From JBOGZD01 sp050697155 (GTDB lineage: Bacteria > Actinomycetota > Thermoleophilia > Solirubrobacterales > 70-9), in NCBI GenBank assembly GCA_050697155.1, contig JBOGZD010000023.1, forward strand, positions 1 to 28,828: a stretch of 28,828 nt of DNA. Reading direction: 5' to 3'. The first letter of the stretch is position 1. Each line of letters begins with the position of its first letter. The translations under genes and the position numbers were made by a program. The notes beneath the pieces are model-generated. The model had not been told where the DNA came from. It worked only from the letters and a program-made list of their open reading frames with translations, and did no database searches. Shown one piece after another: positions 15,283-23,906 of this stretch.

Positions 15283-15298
15283 CTACGATGGTCTGTAG
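15283..15298 (+). promoter_or_regulatory. Operator S7 with leaderless promoter for the copZ-like gene
   Basis: CTACGATGGTCTGTAG followed by TA. TAGTAT (15296-15301) overlaps its right half and ends 8 bases before ATG 15310, so the transcript probably begins at the start codon. Confidence 0.7.
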
Positions 15299-15309
15299 TA
15301 TCGATTCCG

Positions 15310-15542
15310 ATGGCAACTAGGGCGATGACGACGACGTTCGCCGTGCCGGAGATCCACTGCGAACACTGCCGTGAGGCGATCGAGGGCGCCCTCGCGCCGC
15401 AGCAGGGCGTGGCCGGGGTCGAGGTCGACCTCGGGTCCAAGCGGGTCACGGTGGCGCACGCCGAGGGCACCGACATCGATCGCCTCACGGCCGCGATCGA
15501 GGAGCAGGGCTACGAGGTGGCCAAGACGGAGAGCGGCCCCTG

Positions 15543-15543
<1 letters not shown>
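15310..15543 (+). CDS. copZ: CopZ-like copper chaperone (HMA domain)
   Basis: A 77-residue single HMA domain: FAVPEIHCEHCREAIEGAL with the Cu(I)-binding His-Cys-Glu-His-Cys, then the usual beta-alpha-beta-beta-alpha-beta pattern ending in EEQGYEVAK. It carries copper(I) in the cytoplasm and hands it to the ATPase encoded immediately downstream (stop and start overlap, TGATG). The leaderless ATG 15310 is chosen because of the -10 position; a second ATG lies five codons inside. The gene is directly controlled by operator S7. Confidence 0.93.
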
Positions 15544-17794
<2,251 letters not shown>

Positions 17795-17795
<1 letters not shown>

Positions 17796-18043
17796 TGCCC
17801 GCGCTGCCGCTCGACGAGGCGGGAGCGTACGTCGCGGCCGCGTACCTCGTCTTCCTCGTGCTGGTCCTCGCCTACGTCGCGATCATGGCCGCGAAGCTCG
17901 CGCGCGTCGATCGCCGGCTCGCGGAGCTCGATGAGCTCCGACGCCGCGACGGCGCCCAGGAGAGCTCCGCAACCGATGCAGGCGGCGGGCCGGCCGGCGC
18001 CGATCACGCCCGGGTGAGCTCCCGGGCGAGCCGCGCCGCGTAG
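17795..18043 (+). CDS. Small membrane protein, CcmD-like
   Basis: An 82-residue product with one helix (about 11-33, YVAAAYLVFLVLVLAYVAIM) followed by AAKLARVDRRLAELDELRRR. This is the layout of CcmD, the small subunit of the haem exporter, though the family is too short for certainty. The Ser/Ala/Gly-rich tail is not conserved-looking and overlaps the convergent CcmF remnant. Its start overlaps the CopA stop. In context it could be a small ATPase partner or an adaptor for cytochrome maturation. Confidence 0.65.
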
Positions 18044-18213
18044 GCGCCGGCGACCCGGCGGCGCCACGCCCCCGGCGCCGGCCAGATCGCGATCAGGCCC
18101 CCCGCCACGGCGATCACTCCGCCGAGCCAGTACCAGAGCTGGAACGGGTTGACGTTGGCGCGAAGCGTGACCGGAAAGCTCCCGCTCTCGTAGCGGCTGG
18201 CGATTGCGCGCAC
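18004..18213 (-). pseudogene. Remnant of the C-terminus of a CcmF/haem-lyase protein
   Basis: The minus-strand frame reads ESGSFPVTLRANVNPFQLWY and WLGGVIAVAGGLIAIWP before a TGA. This matches the last extracytoplasmic loop and final helix of CcmF-type cytochrome c maturation proteins (the NP-x-x-x-W-W-GG-x-x-x-GG pattern). The rest of the gene (over 500 residues) is absent; what lies upstream is unrelated. It appears to be a deletion relic and overlaps the end of the CcmD-like gene by 40 bases. Confidence 0.6.
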
Positions 18214-18314
18214 CGCGAGGCGACCAGCCGCCGGCGCTGCGCGCCGGCCTCGCGGCGCTCGGCCTCGAGCCTCGCCCGGCGCAGGCGCTCCTTCTCCTCG
18301 CGGCGGCTCGCCAT
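18214..18314 (-). pseudogene. Truncated N-terminus of an unidentified gene
   Basis: ATG 18314 on the minus strand opens with a highly charged stretch (MASRREEKERLRRARLEAER) of a kind seen at the cytoplasmic N-termini of membrane-anchored proteins. It breaks off at about 18214, where the CcmF tail remnant begins in another frame. A dyad and -10-like TTATAT lie directly upstream, so its promoter has survived. A deletion joining two genes of a cytochrome-maturation cluster would explain the junction; this is inference. Confidence 0.45.
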
Positions 18315-18333
18315 ACGGCGCGCCAGCATATAA

Positions 18334-18346
18334 CTACGCAACGTAG
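18334..18346 (-). promoter_or_regulatory. Short-spaced operator-like dyad S8
   Basis: CTACG-CAA-CGTAG, a perfect palindrome with the same half sites as the other operators but a 3-base spacer. On the minus strand a TTATAT -10 (18333-18328) abuts it, and the truncated gene starts at 18314. It may be an altered or inactive operator. Confidence 0.45.
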
Positions 18347-18369
18347 GAGTCGAGCCAGGCTCGACGGAG

Positions 18370-19239
18370 CTACGGCGACGAGCGCACGTCCCACGAGGCG
18401 CCGCCATCTGTGGAACCGAGCACCGTCCCGTCGCCGAGCGCGGCGTAGAGCTCCTCCGCGTCTTCCGCGATCAGCGCGCCCGGCTGTCCGCCGATGTTGC
18501 CCACCCTTCGCCAGGTCCGGCCCTCGTTTGAGCTCACCTGAACTTCCCCGGTCGCGTTGATCAGGTAGAGACGGTCGGGCTCGGGCCAGGCAAGGAGGCC
18601 GACGTCGCCACGAACCTGCCGCCAGCGGCGCCCATCGTCCTCGCTCAGCGTCAGCCCGCCCTCGGTCGAGGCGACGATCCGCTCCTGGCCGGCCGGATCG
18701 ACCGCGAGGTCGATCGTCGCCGCCGGCGGGCGGCGCGTGGTCCAGCTCTCGCCGCCGTCGTCGCTCAGCATCAGCTCGCCGCTGAGGACGTTGTAGGCGT
18801 AGACGCGGTCGTGGGCGAAGCGGAGGACGTGGAAGTCGGCCTCGCCCGCGAGCGAGACCTCCTCCCAGCTCTGGCCCCCGTCGGTGGACTCGATCAGGCC
18901 GAGGCTGGGCGGGCGGTCCTCGCCCGGGGCGGGGTGGCCGGAGCCCAGGAAGCGGTCGGGCCCGACGACCGTGAAGCCCATCGTGTCCTGGAACTGCTCG
19001 TCCACGCGCTCGGCGCCGCTCGCGCCCTCCGGCGAGCGAAACAGGCCCGTGTGGGTGGCGATGAAGAGCGCACCGTCCTCGGGGTTGACGCCGAGGCCGT
19101 GGACGTGGAGCGGGCCCTCGGCCTCGGATGCGCCGCCCTCGCCGCCGCCGTCCCCGCAGGCGGCGATGAGGAGCGCGGCGGCGATCACGGCCACGGCGGC
19201 GAGGTGCGATCGTCTGCGGGGCCGTGAAGATCGGGTCAT
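18370..19239 (-). CDS. BNR/Asp-box repeat lipoprotein (F510_1955-family-like)
   Basis: A 289-residue exported lipoprotein: basic leader, hydrophobic helix, lipobox LIAAC (Cys28), then a beta-propeller built of repeats with Asp-boxes S-x-D-x-G-x-x-W (STDGGQSWEE, SDDGGESWTT, SEDDGRRWRQ, SNEGRTWRRV, STDGGASWDV). The first blade, HVHGLGVNPEDGALFIATH, is typical of the group annotated F510_1955 glycosylhydrolase. No catalytic residues can be assigned and enzyme activity is doubtful; the His-x-His near the mature N-terminus could bind metal. It is divergent from the CPxxM peptide gene, sharing operator S9. Confidence 0.88.
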   Translation of the reverse strand: MTRSSRPRRRSHLAAVAVIAAALLIAACGDGGGEGGASEAEGPLHVHGLGVNPEDGALFIATHTGLFRSPEGASGAERVDEQFQDTMGFTVVGPDRFLGSGHPAPGEDRPPSLGLIESTDGGQSWEEVSLAGEADFHVLRFAHDRVYAYNVLSGELMLSDDGGESWTTRRPPAATIDLAVDPAGQERIVASTEGGLTLSEDDGRRWRQVRGDVGLLAWPEPDRLYLINATGEVQVSSNEGRTWRRVGNIGGQPGALIAEDAEELYAALGDGTVLGSTDGGASWDVRSSP

Positions 19240-19295
19240 GCGGCTCTCACCGGATTCGGAGAGCGTAGTCGGAGCGGCATCCGCCGGGTTATGTA

Positions 19296-19311
19296 CTACA
19301 CTAGTTCGTAG
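19296..19311. promoter_or_regulatory. Operator S9 between the BNR lipoprotein and sensor module A
   Basis: CTACACTAGTTCGTAG preceded by TA. Both half sites are good (TACTACA / CGTAG). It lies 29 bases before ATG 19341 (with a GAGGAGG ribosome site between) and 57 bases before the minus-strand gene, so it can control both. Confidence 0.7.
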
Positions 19312-19340
19312 ATGGCACCGGACAACTCCGAGGAGGATCT

Positions 19341-19577
19341 ATGGAAGCGTTGATCCCGCTCGCCCTACTGGCCTGCCCGATTGGGATGGGGCTGATGATG
19401 TGGTTCATGGCCAAGGGCATGCGAGGTGAGAAGGCGGAGGGGAATAGCAAGGAGCGGCCGCGCGAGGGCTCGCTCGCCGACCTCAAGGCCGAGCAGGCGC
19501 GGCTCGGCGCCGAGATCGAGCGCCTCGGGGACGGCGCGCGCGAGCGGGTGGCGAGCGGGTCGCGCCAGGAGGGCTAG
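19341..19577 (+). CDS. Small CPxxM membrane peptide A
   Basis: A 78-residue product with one N-terminal helix, LIPLALLACPIGMGLMMWFM, rich in Met with one Cys in a CPxxM arrangement. A basic boundary and a soluble helical tail (LADLKAEQARLGAEIERL) that may form a short coiled coil follow. It has a good GAGGAGG ribosome site and its own operator, and leads into the repressor and M56 genes. The same L-A-C-P-x-x-M feature recurs in the peptide at 22568 next to the other module. I do not recognise a named family. Cys and Met in a membrane helix are potential Cu(I) ligands. A sensor subunit or copper-handling role is inference. Confidence 0.8.
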   Translation: MEALIPLALLACPIGMGLMMWFMAKGMRGEKAEGNSKERPREGSLADLKAEQARLGAEIERLGDGARERVASGSRQEG

Positions 19578-19585
19578 CTCTGGCC

Positions 19586-19591
19586 TAGGAT
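19586..19591 (+). promoter_or_regulatory. Possible internal leaderless promoter for repressor A
   Basis: TAGGAT is followed after seven bases by GTG 19599, with no ribosome site. The spacing matches the other leaderless promoters here, but there is no operator. It could give unrepressed basal repressor synthesis. Confidence 0.35.
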
Positions 19592-19598
19592 TCCGCCC

Positions 19599-19997
19599 GT
19601 GAGTAGAGCAAGCTCGGACGCAACGCCGCCGCCCCTGCACGAGCTCGAGGCGGAGGTGATGGAGGAGGTCTGGCGGCGCGACGGTGAGGTCGCGGTGCGC
19701 GACGTGCTCGACGCGCTCAACGCCCGCAGCCGTCGCAAGCGCGCGTACACCACCGTGATGACGATCATGTCCCGGCTTCACACCAAGGGTCTGCTGGAGC
19801 GCGAGCTGCGGGGCAAGACCCACTTCTACCGCGCCGTGATGAGTCTCGACGCTTACATGAACGCCCGCGCCCGCGGCGAGGTCGACGGCCTCGTGGCCGA
19901 CTACGGCGACGTCGCGCTCGCGCACTTCGCGCGTCAGGTCGCGGGTCTCGACTCCAAGCGACTGCGCAAGCTTCGCGAGCTGGCGGGCGGGGGCTAG
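19599..19997 (+). CDS. BlaI/MecI/CopY-family transcriptional repressor A
   Basis: A 132-residue repressor. The winged-helix domain covers about 10-85 (LHELEAEVMEEVWRRDGEVA, then RAYTTVMTIMSRLHTKGLLE, the recognition helix and wing) and the C-terminal dimerisation helices follow (VALAHFARQVAGLDSKRLRKL). The YTTVMT-x-x-x-RL-x-x-KG signature is diagnostic of the family. Such repressors bind TACA/TGTA-type dyads and are inactivated by cleavage or ligand. The GTG start is unambiguous from the frame. No CopY-type C-terminal CxC metal hook is present, so it probably does not bind copper itself. It overlaps the M56 protease gene by one base (TAGTG). Confidence 0.94.
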   Translation: MSRASSDATPPPLHELEAEVMEEVWRRDGEVAVRDVLDALNARSRRKRAYTTVMTIMSRLHTKGLLERELRGKTHFYRAVMSLDAYMNARARGEVDGLVADYGDVALAHFARQVAGLDSKRLRKLRELAGGG

Positions 19998-20953
19998 TGC
20001 GGAGCGCCTCGCGCCTTTACCGCCTCGGCATCCTGCTCTCGGGCATCGGGGTCGGCGTCGTCGCCCTGGCAACGGTGGCGGCCCTGCAGGGGCTACGCCT
20101 CGAGCCCGGCTCGCTTCGCGCCCTGATCGCGGCCTGCAGCAGCGTGCTGCCGTCGCTGGGTCCCGCGGGCTACGTCGAGCTTGCCCTCACCCTGCTCGCG
20201 AGCGCGAGCGTGGGGCTGGCGGTGCGCTCCCTCGTGAGGCAACTCCGCGCCACCCGCCGCTACCTGCGGGACCTGCGACCGACGACCGAGATCGTGAGGG
20301 TGGCGGGCGTGCCGTGCTGGGTGACCGCCGAGCGAGCGCCGCGGGCGCTCTGCGCCGGCTACCTCCTGCCTCGGGTCTACGTGAGCCGGGGGGCGCTCGA
20401 GGCGCTCACGCCGGGTGAGCTTAGGGCCGTGGTCGCTCATGAGCTGCACCACCGGCGGCGGCGCGATCCGCTTCGCCTCCTGGTCGCCAGGGTGCTCGGC
20501 GATGCCCTCTTCTTCCTGCCGGCGCTGAGGCGGATCGGCGAGCGCTACGCCGCCCTGGTGGAGCTGGCGGCCGACGAGGCGGCGGTGCGCGCGCTCGGCG
20601 AGCGAAGGACTCTGGCCGGCGCGCTGCTCAAGTTCGGCGACCTCGATGCCGGCACCGTCGCCGTGGCGGGGATCGCACCCGAGCGCGTCGACCACCTGAG
20701 CGGCGATCGCGGCGCGGCGCGGTGGCGGCTCTCGCCCACCGAGCTCGTGGTGAGCGTGCTCGCCGGCGGGGGGCTGCTCGCGGCGGCGGCCGTCCTGCTC
20801 GCCCTCCCTGGCGCGGCCTCGGTCGACGTGACCCGGGTTCTCGCGCAGAGCTGCATGCTGCTGATCGCCGCGGGCGGGCTGGCCATCGCGATCGCCGGGG
20901 GAAGGCTCCGGCGGGCCGGCGCCGATTGCCGTGGCGCGTTGAGCGCCGAGTAG
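19997..20953 (+). CDS. M56-family (BlaR1-like) membrane metalloprotease A
   Basis: A 318-residue integral membrane zinc protease. It has two N-terminal helices (about 10-30 and 60-78), a cytoplasmic protease domain with HELHH at 148-152 and the third ligand Glu189 (VELAADEAA), and two to three C-terminal helices. In BlaR1/MecR1 this domain is coupled to an extracellular penicillin-binding sensor; here the chain ends after the last helices (about residue 300), so no such sensor exists. Cys residues are present (Cys47, Cys107, Cys119, and Cys late in the chain), some near membranes. It should trigger loss of repressor A; the signal is unknown. Confidence 0.92.
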   Translation: MRSASRLYRLGILLSGIGVGVVALATVAALQGLRLEPGSLRALIAACSSVLPSLGPAGYVELALTLLASASVGLAVRSLVRQLRATRRYLRDLRPTTEIVRVAGVPCWVTAERAPRALCAGYLLPRVYVSRGALEALTPGELRAVVAHELHHRRRRDPLRLLVARVLGDALFFLPALRRIGERYAALVELAADEAAVRALGERRTLAGALLKFGDLDAGTVAVAGIAPERVDHLSGDRGAARWRLSPTELVVSVLAGGGLLAAAAVLLALPGAASVDVTRVLAQSCMLLIAAGGLAIAIAGGRLRRAGADCRGALSAE

Positions 20954-21022
20954 GACGGGGCCCCGGTCCGACTCGGGCGGCTCGCCGCCGTGGTCTCGTC
21001 TCGGGGGCGATCGCCGCTGGTG

Positions 21023-21039
21023 CTACGACGTGCTCGTAG
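21023..21039 (+). promoter_or_regulatory. Operator S10 with leaderless promoter for sensor module B
   Basis: CTACGACGTGCTCGTAG followed by TA. The half sites are perfect but the spacer is seven bases. TAGACT (21040-21045) adjoins it, and ATG 21054 is eight bases further on. This would make repressor B autoregulated. Confidence 0.7.
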
Positions 21040-21053
21040 TAGACTTGGCCTGC

Positions 21054-21422
21054 ATGGCAGAGCGCCGCAGCGAGCAACTTGGACCGCTCGAGTCCGAGCT
21101 CATGGAGCTGGTCTGGAGGCTCGATCGTCCGCTCAGCGTTCGCGAGCTGCTCGAGCAGCTCAACCGGGGCCGGGACCCCCAGCTCGCCTACACCACCGTG
21201 ATGACGGTGGCCTCGCGGCTGGCCGAGAAGGGGGCGCTTGAGCGCCGCCGCGAAGGGCGCGGCTACATCTACCGCGCCGCGGCCCCCGACGCGGCCGCGC
21301 TCGCCGTGCGCGGCGTCCTGCGCGACTTCGGCGAGGAGGCCGTGGCCCACTTCGTCGAGGAGGCGCGCGACGATCCGAAGGCGCTGCGCCGACTGCGCCG
21401 GCTGCTGGCCGAGGAGTCGTGA
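21054..21422 (+). CDS. BlaI/MecI/CopY-family transcriptional repressor B
   Basis: A 122-residue protein with the same fold as repressor A: LGPLESELMELVWRLDRPLS, then AYTTVMTVASRLAEKGALER and the wing GRGYIYRAAA, then dimerisation helices (GEEAVAHFVEEARDDPKAL). ATG 21054 is chosen over the upstream in-frame GTG at 21030, because that GTG lies inside the operator and the -10 box fits a leaderless transcript at 21054. There is no Cys at all, so direct metal sensing is excluded and the signal must come from the protease partner. It overlaps the M56 gene by four bases (GTGA). Confidence 0.94.
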   Translation: MAERRSEQLGPLESELMELVWRLDRPLSVRELLEQLNRGRDPQLAYTTVMTVASRLAEKGALERRREGRGYIYRAAAPDAAALAVRGVLRDFGEEAVAHFVEEARDDPKALRRLRRLLAEES

Positions 21423-22486
21423 GGCTCGACACGGCCAACCGCAGCTTCGCTGGCCTCGCGGGCGCCTCGCTGATCGCCGGGATGGTGGCGCTCTGCGGGG
21501 CGGTGGGCTGTGTCCTCGCGGCGCTCGTCGTCGTCCGGCTCGCCGAGGACGGGGTCGGCGCCCTCGCGAGCGAGGGGGCCGCGGTCTGGCCGGCGCTCGC
21601 CTTCATCGTGATCGTCGGCGCCGGGGCGGCCATCGGCGTGAGATCGCTCTACCGTCAGGTCCGCGCCTCGCGCGCACTCGCACGACGCGTGCACGAGATG
21701 GAGCTGGCGTTGCCGCCCGACCTCGCCCGGGCCGCCGAGCGCGCCCGCCTCGTCGGACGCCTTCGCCTCGTCGACTGCGGCGAGCGTTTCTCGTTCGCCT
21801 ACGGCGCGCTGACGCCCCGCGTCGCCCTGAGCCGAGGGCTCTACGACTCGGCCTCGGCCGAGGAGCTCGACGCCGTGCTCGCCCACGAGCGCTATCACGT
21901 CCGCAACCTCGATCCCCTCAAGGTGCTCCTCGCCCGCGCCCTGCCGGCCACCTTCTTCTACTTGCCGGCGCTGGGGCACCTCCACACCCGCTACGTGGCG
22001 GGACGCGAGCTCGCCGCCGACCGCCGGGCGCTCGACTCCTGCGGGCGCCGCCCGCTCGCGGGCGCGCTCTACAAGGTCCTGCGCGGCCCCTCCTGGCCCG
22101 AGCTCGGCGGCGCGGCCGCGATCGGTGGCTCGGCGCTGCTCGACGCGCGCTTGGAGCAGCTCGAGACCGGCGCCGAGCCGCCGGTGAGCGGGCTGACGCC
22201 GCGCGCGGTGGCGGTGTCAGTCCTCGGCGCGCTCGCGCTCACCACCCTCTTCCTGGTCTCGGTGGCGGGCTTCGGCGGCCCCTCGGCGGTGGCGGACCTC
22301 GCGGGCGGAAGCGTGACGCTGCTCGACGTCGGCGGGGCGATCCTCTGTGCCGTGCCCTTGGCGGTCGGCGCCTGGCTGGGCTACCGCTGGCTCGCACGTC
22401 GCACCAACCGGCCGCTGAACGGATCGACGGTCGGCGAGCCGGGACGGGACCGGCCGCCCGCGGGCCGCCGCGCCTCACAACCGTGA
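21419..22486 (+). CDS. M56-family (BlaR1-like) membrane metalloprotease B
   Basis: A 355-residue membrane zinc protease paralogous to protease A. It has two N-terminal helices (about 12-42 and 55-75), a cytosolic protease domain with HERYH (156-160) and the third ligand Glu197 (GRELAADRRA), then two C-terminal helices (about 255-280 and 295-325) and a short polar tail. There is again no penicillin-binding domain. A GHLHTRY segment between the zinc motifs and Cys26, Cys31 and Cys120 are candidate extra metal ligands. GTG 21419 overlaps the stop of repressor B. Presumed role: cleave or destabilise repressor B on a signal, by analogy with BlaR1. Confidence 0.92.
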   Translation: MRLDTANRSFAGLAGASLIAGMVALCGAVGCVLAALVVVRLAEDGVGALASEGAAVWPALAFIVIVGAGAAIGVRSLYRQVRASRALARRVHEMELALPPDLARAAERARLVGRLRLVDCGERFSFAYGALTPRVALSRGLYDSASAEELDAVLAHERYHVRNLDPLKVLLARALPATFFYLPALGHLHTRYVAGRELAADRRALDSCGRRPLAGALYKVLRGPSWPELGGAAAIGGSALLDARLEQLETGAEPPVSGLTPRAVAVSVLGALALTTLFLVSVAGFGGPSAVADLAGGSVTLLDVGGAILCAVPLAVGAWLGYRWLARRTNRPLNGSTVGEPGRDRPPAGRRASQP

Positions 22487-22501
22487 CGCCCTTCACACTA
22501 G

Positions 22502-22518
22502 CTACGACGTACCTGTAG
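22502..22518 (+). promoter_or_regulatory. Operator S11 with -10 for peptide B and the methyltransferase
   Basis: CTACGACGTACCTGTAG followed by TA, again with a seven-base spacer; the first nine bases are identical to S10. TACTAT (22519-22524) can act as the -10, and AAGGGAGG (about 22552-22559) is the ribosome site for ATG 22568. Confidence 0.7.
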
Positions 22519-22567
22519 TACTATCGCCTCGTCGTAACCAAGGCTCCGAGACAAGGGAGGCAACCAA

Positions 22568-22750
22568 ATGGAGTCCCTGCTGTTCTTGATCCCGCTCTTG
22601 GCCTGCCCGCTTGCGATGGCGGCGATCGGGGCCGTTGGCTGGCTGTGGGCGAAGGCGAGCCGACGCCCGAACGACGCCGAGCAGCGCCCGGCGGGCTCGA
22701 GCCCGGAGCGCTCGGTGGCATCGCGTGGCGTCGCCGCCGAGGGGGCGTGA
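22568..22750 (+). CDS. Small CPxxM membrane peptide B
   Basis: A 60-residue product with one N-terminal helix (LLFLIPLLACPLAMAAIGAV followed by GWLWAK) and a polar tail. The L-A-C-P-x-x-M motif, the following W-x-x-A-K and the size match peptide A at 19341, despite low similarity in the tail. It has a strong ribosome site and operator S11 directly upstream, so it is expected to be among the most strongly induced genes. It is followed after 3 bases by a methyltransferase gene. Function is unknown; a membrane copper ligand or a regulator of the neighbouring M56 protease is inference. Confidence 0.8.
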   Translation: MESLLFLIPLLACPLAMAAIGAVGWLWAKASRRPNDAEQRPAGSSPERSVASRGVAAEGA

Positions 22751-22753
22751 CCG

Positions 22754-23446
22754 ATGACTCCGCAACGGGCAGCCGCGGCGGGGGCGAGTCCAGGCTCGCC
22801 CCCGGCCGCCGCCGCGGAGACCGTCCACCATCCGATCTTCGCGCGGTTCTACCTGCGGATGACCGAGAGCCGCAAGGCGAAGGGCGAGGACGAGCATCGC
22901 CGGCGCCTGCTGGCGGGGCTCTCCGGGCGCGTGATCGAGGTCGGGGCCGGGAACGGCCTCAACTTCCCCTTCTATCCCGAGGGGGTCGCTGAGGTGGTCG
23001 CGGTCGAGCCCGAGCCCACCCTGCGCGAGGCCGCGGTCGGGGCGGCCCGGGAGGCGCCGGTGCGGGTCGAGGTGATCGACGGCGTCGCCGGAGCGCTGCC
23101 GGCGCCGGACGCCTCCTTCGATGCCGGCGTCGCGTCGCTCGTGCTCTGCTCGGTACCGGACCAGGCGCGCGCCCTGGCCGAGCTTCGGCGCGTGATCAGG
23201 CCCGGTGGCGAGCTTCGCTTCTACGAGCACGTCGTCTCGGTGCGGCCGCTTCCGTCGCGACTCCAGCGGCTCGCCGATGCGACCTTCTGGCCGCGAGTGG
23301 GCGGCGGCTGTCACATGAGCCGCGACACGGCCCGGGCGATCGAGGAGGCCGGCTTCACGATCGAGGGTCACGACCGCTTCCCCTTCAGCCCGGGGGTGCC
23401 GGTGCCCGCGCTCGCCCACATCCTCGGCGTTGCGAGGCGGCCGTGA
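22754..23446 (+). CDS. Class I SAM-dependent methyltransferase (METTL7-like layout)
   Basis: A 230-residue enzyme. The SAM-binding motif I is VIEVGAGNGLNFPFYP, the acidic motif II EVVAVEPEPTLR, and a post-core GGELRFYEHVVSV follows. The start HPIFARFYLRM and the G-R-V-I-E-V-G-A-G-N-G order are those of bacterial relatives of METTL7 proteins, which in animals methylate thiols. A role in detoxifying thiols or copper-stress products would fit but is inference. It begins 3 bases after peptide B and overlaps the next gene (GTGA), so it is probably expressed from operator S11. Confidence 0.85.
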   Translation: MTPQRAAAAGASPGSPPAAAAETVHHPIFARFYLRMTESRKAKGEDEHRRRLLAGLSGRVIEVGAGNGLNFPFYPEGVAEVVAVEPEPTLREAAVGAAREAPVRVEVIDGVAGALPAPDASFDAGVASLVLCSVPDQARALAELRRVIRPGGELRFYEHVVSVRPLPSRLQRLADATFWPRVGGGCHMSRDTARAIEEAGFTIEGHDRFPFSPGVPVPALAHILGVARRP

Positions 23447-23877
23447 GCCGCCGGGCGATGGCCGCGCGGGCGACACCGTATCTGCGAGCCCTGTGGATCG
23501 GTGCGGCGCTCTTCGTCGCCGGGATCGCGCTCGATCAGCGCTGGCATGCGACGCACGAGGAGTTCGAGGGGACCTCACAACAGTTCGAGGCCCACTGGTT
23601 GCTCTGGATCGGGTTCCTGGTCGTGCTGCTAATGACCGTGCTGGCGTTCCTCAGGCTCACCCCCGGTCAGCGCCATCCCGGGTTCGCCGTCGTCCTCGCG
23701 GCGTCCGCCGTCTACCTCCCGGTCACGGTCTGGCACTTCCTCGCTCACGCCAACGACGTCGATCCGGCCGTCGCCCACGTCCTGCTCGGACTCGGCGACG
23801 CGGCGATCATCGCCGGGGCAGGCTGGACGCTCGTGGCATCGCTCCGGGGCCGCTCGGCCTCGGGGCGTGCGACCTAG
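23443..23877 (+). CDS. Four-helix membrane protein, function unknown
   Basis: A 144-residue protein with helices at about 14-28, 52-70, 78-98 and 112-132. The loop after helix 1 is rich in His and acidic residues (DQRWHATHEEFEG, then QQFEAHWLLW), and TVWHFLAHANDVD between later helices adds more His. This is a possible metal-binding or metal-stress membrane protein. No family is recognised. GTG 23443 overlaps the methyltransferase stop, so the two are coupled. Confidence 0.75.
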   Translation: MSRRAMAARATPYLRALWIGAALFVAGIALDQRWHATHEEFEGTSQQFEAHWLLWIGFLVVLLMTVLAFLRLTPGQRHPGFAVVLAASAVYLPVTVWHFLAHANDVDPAVAHVLLGLGDAAIIAGAGWTLVASLRGRSASGRAT

Positions 23878-23906
23878 CGGAGTCGGCCTGGGAGGGACTG
23901 GAGGAC

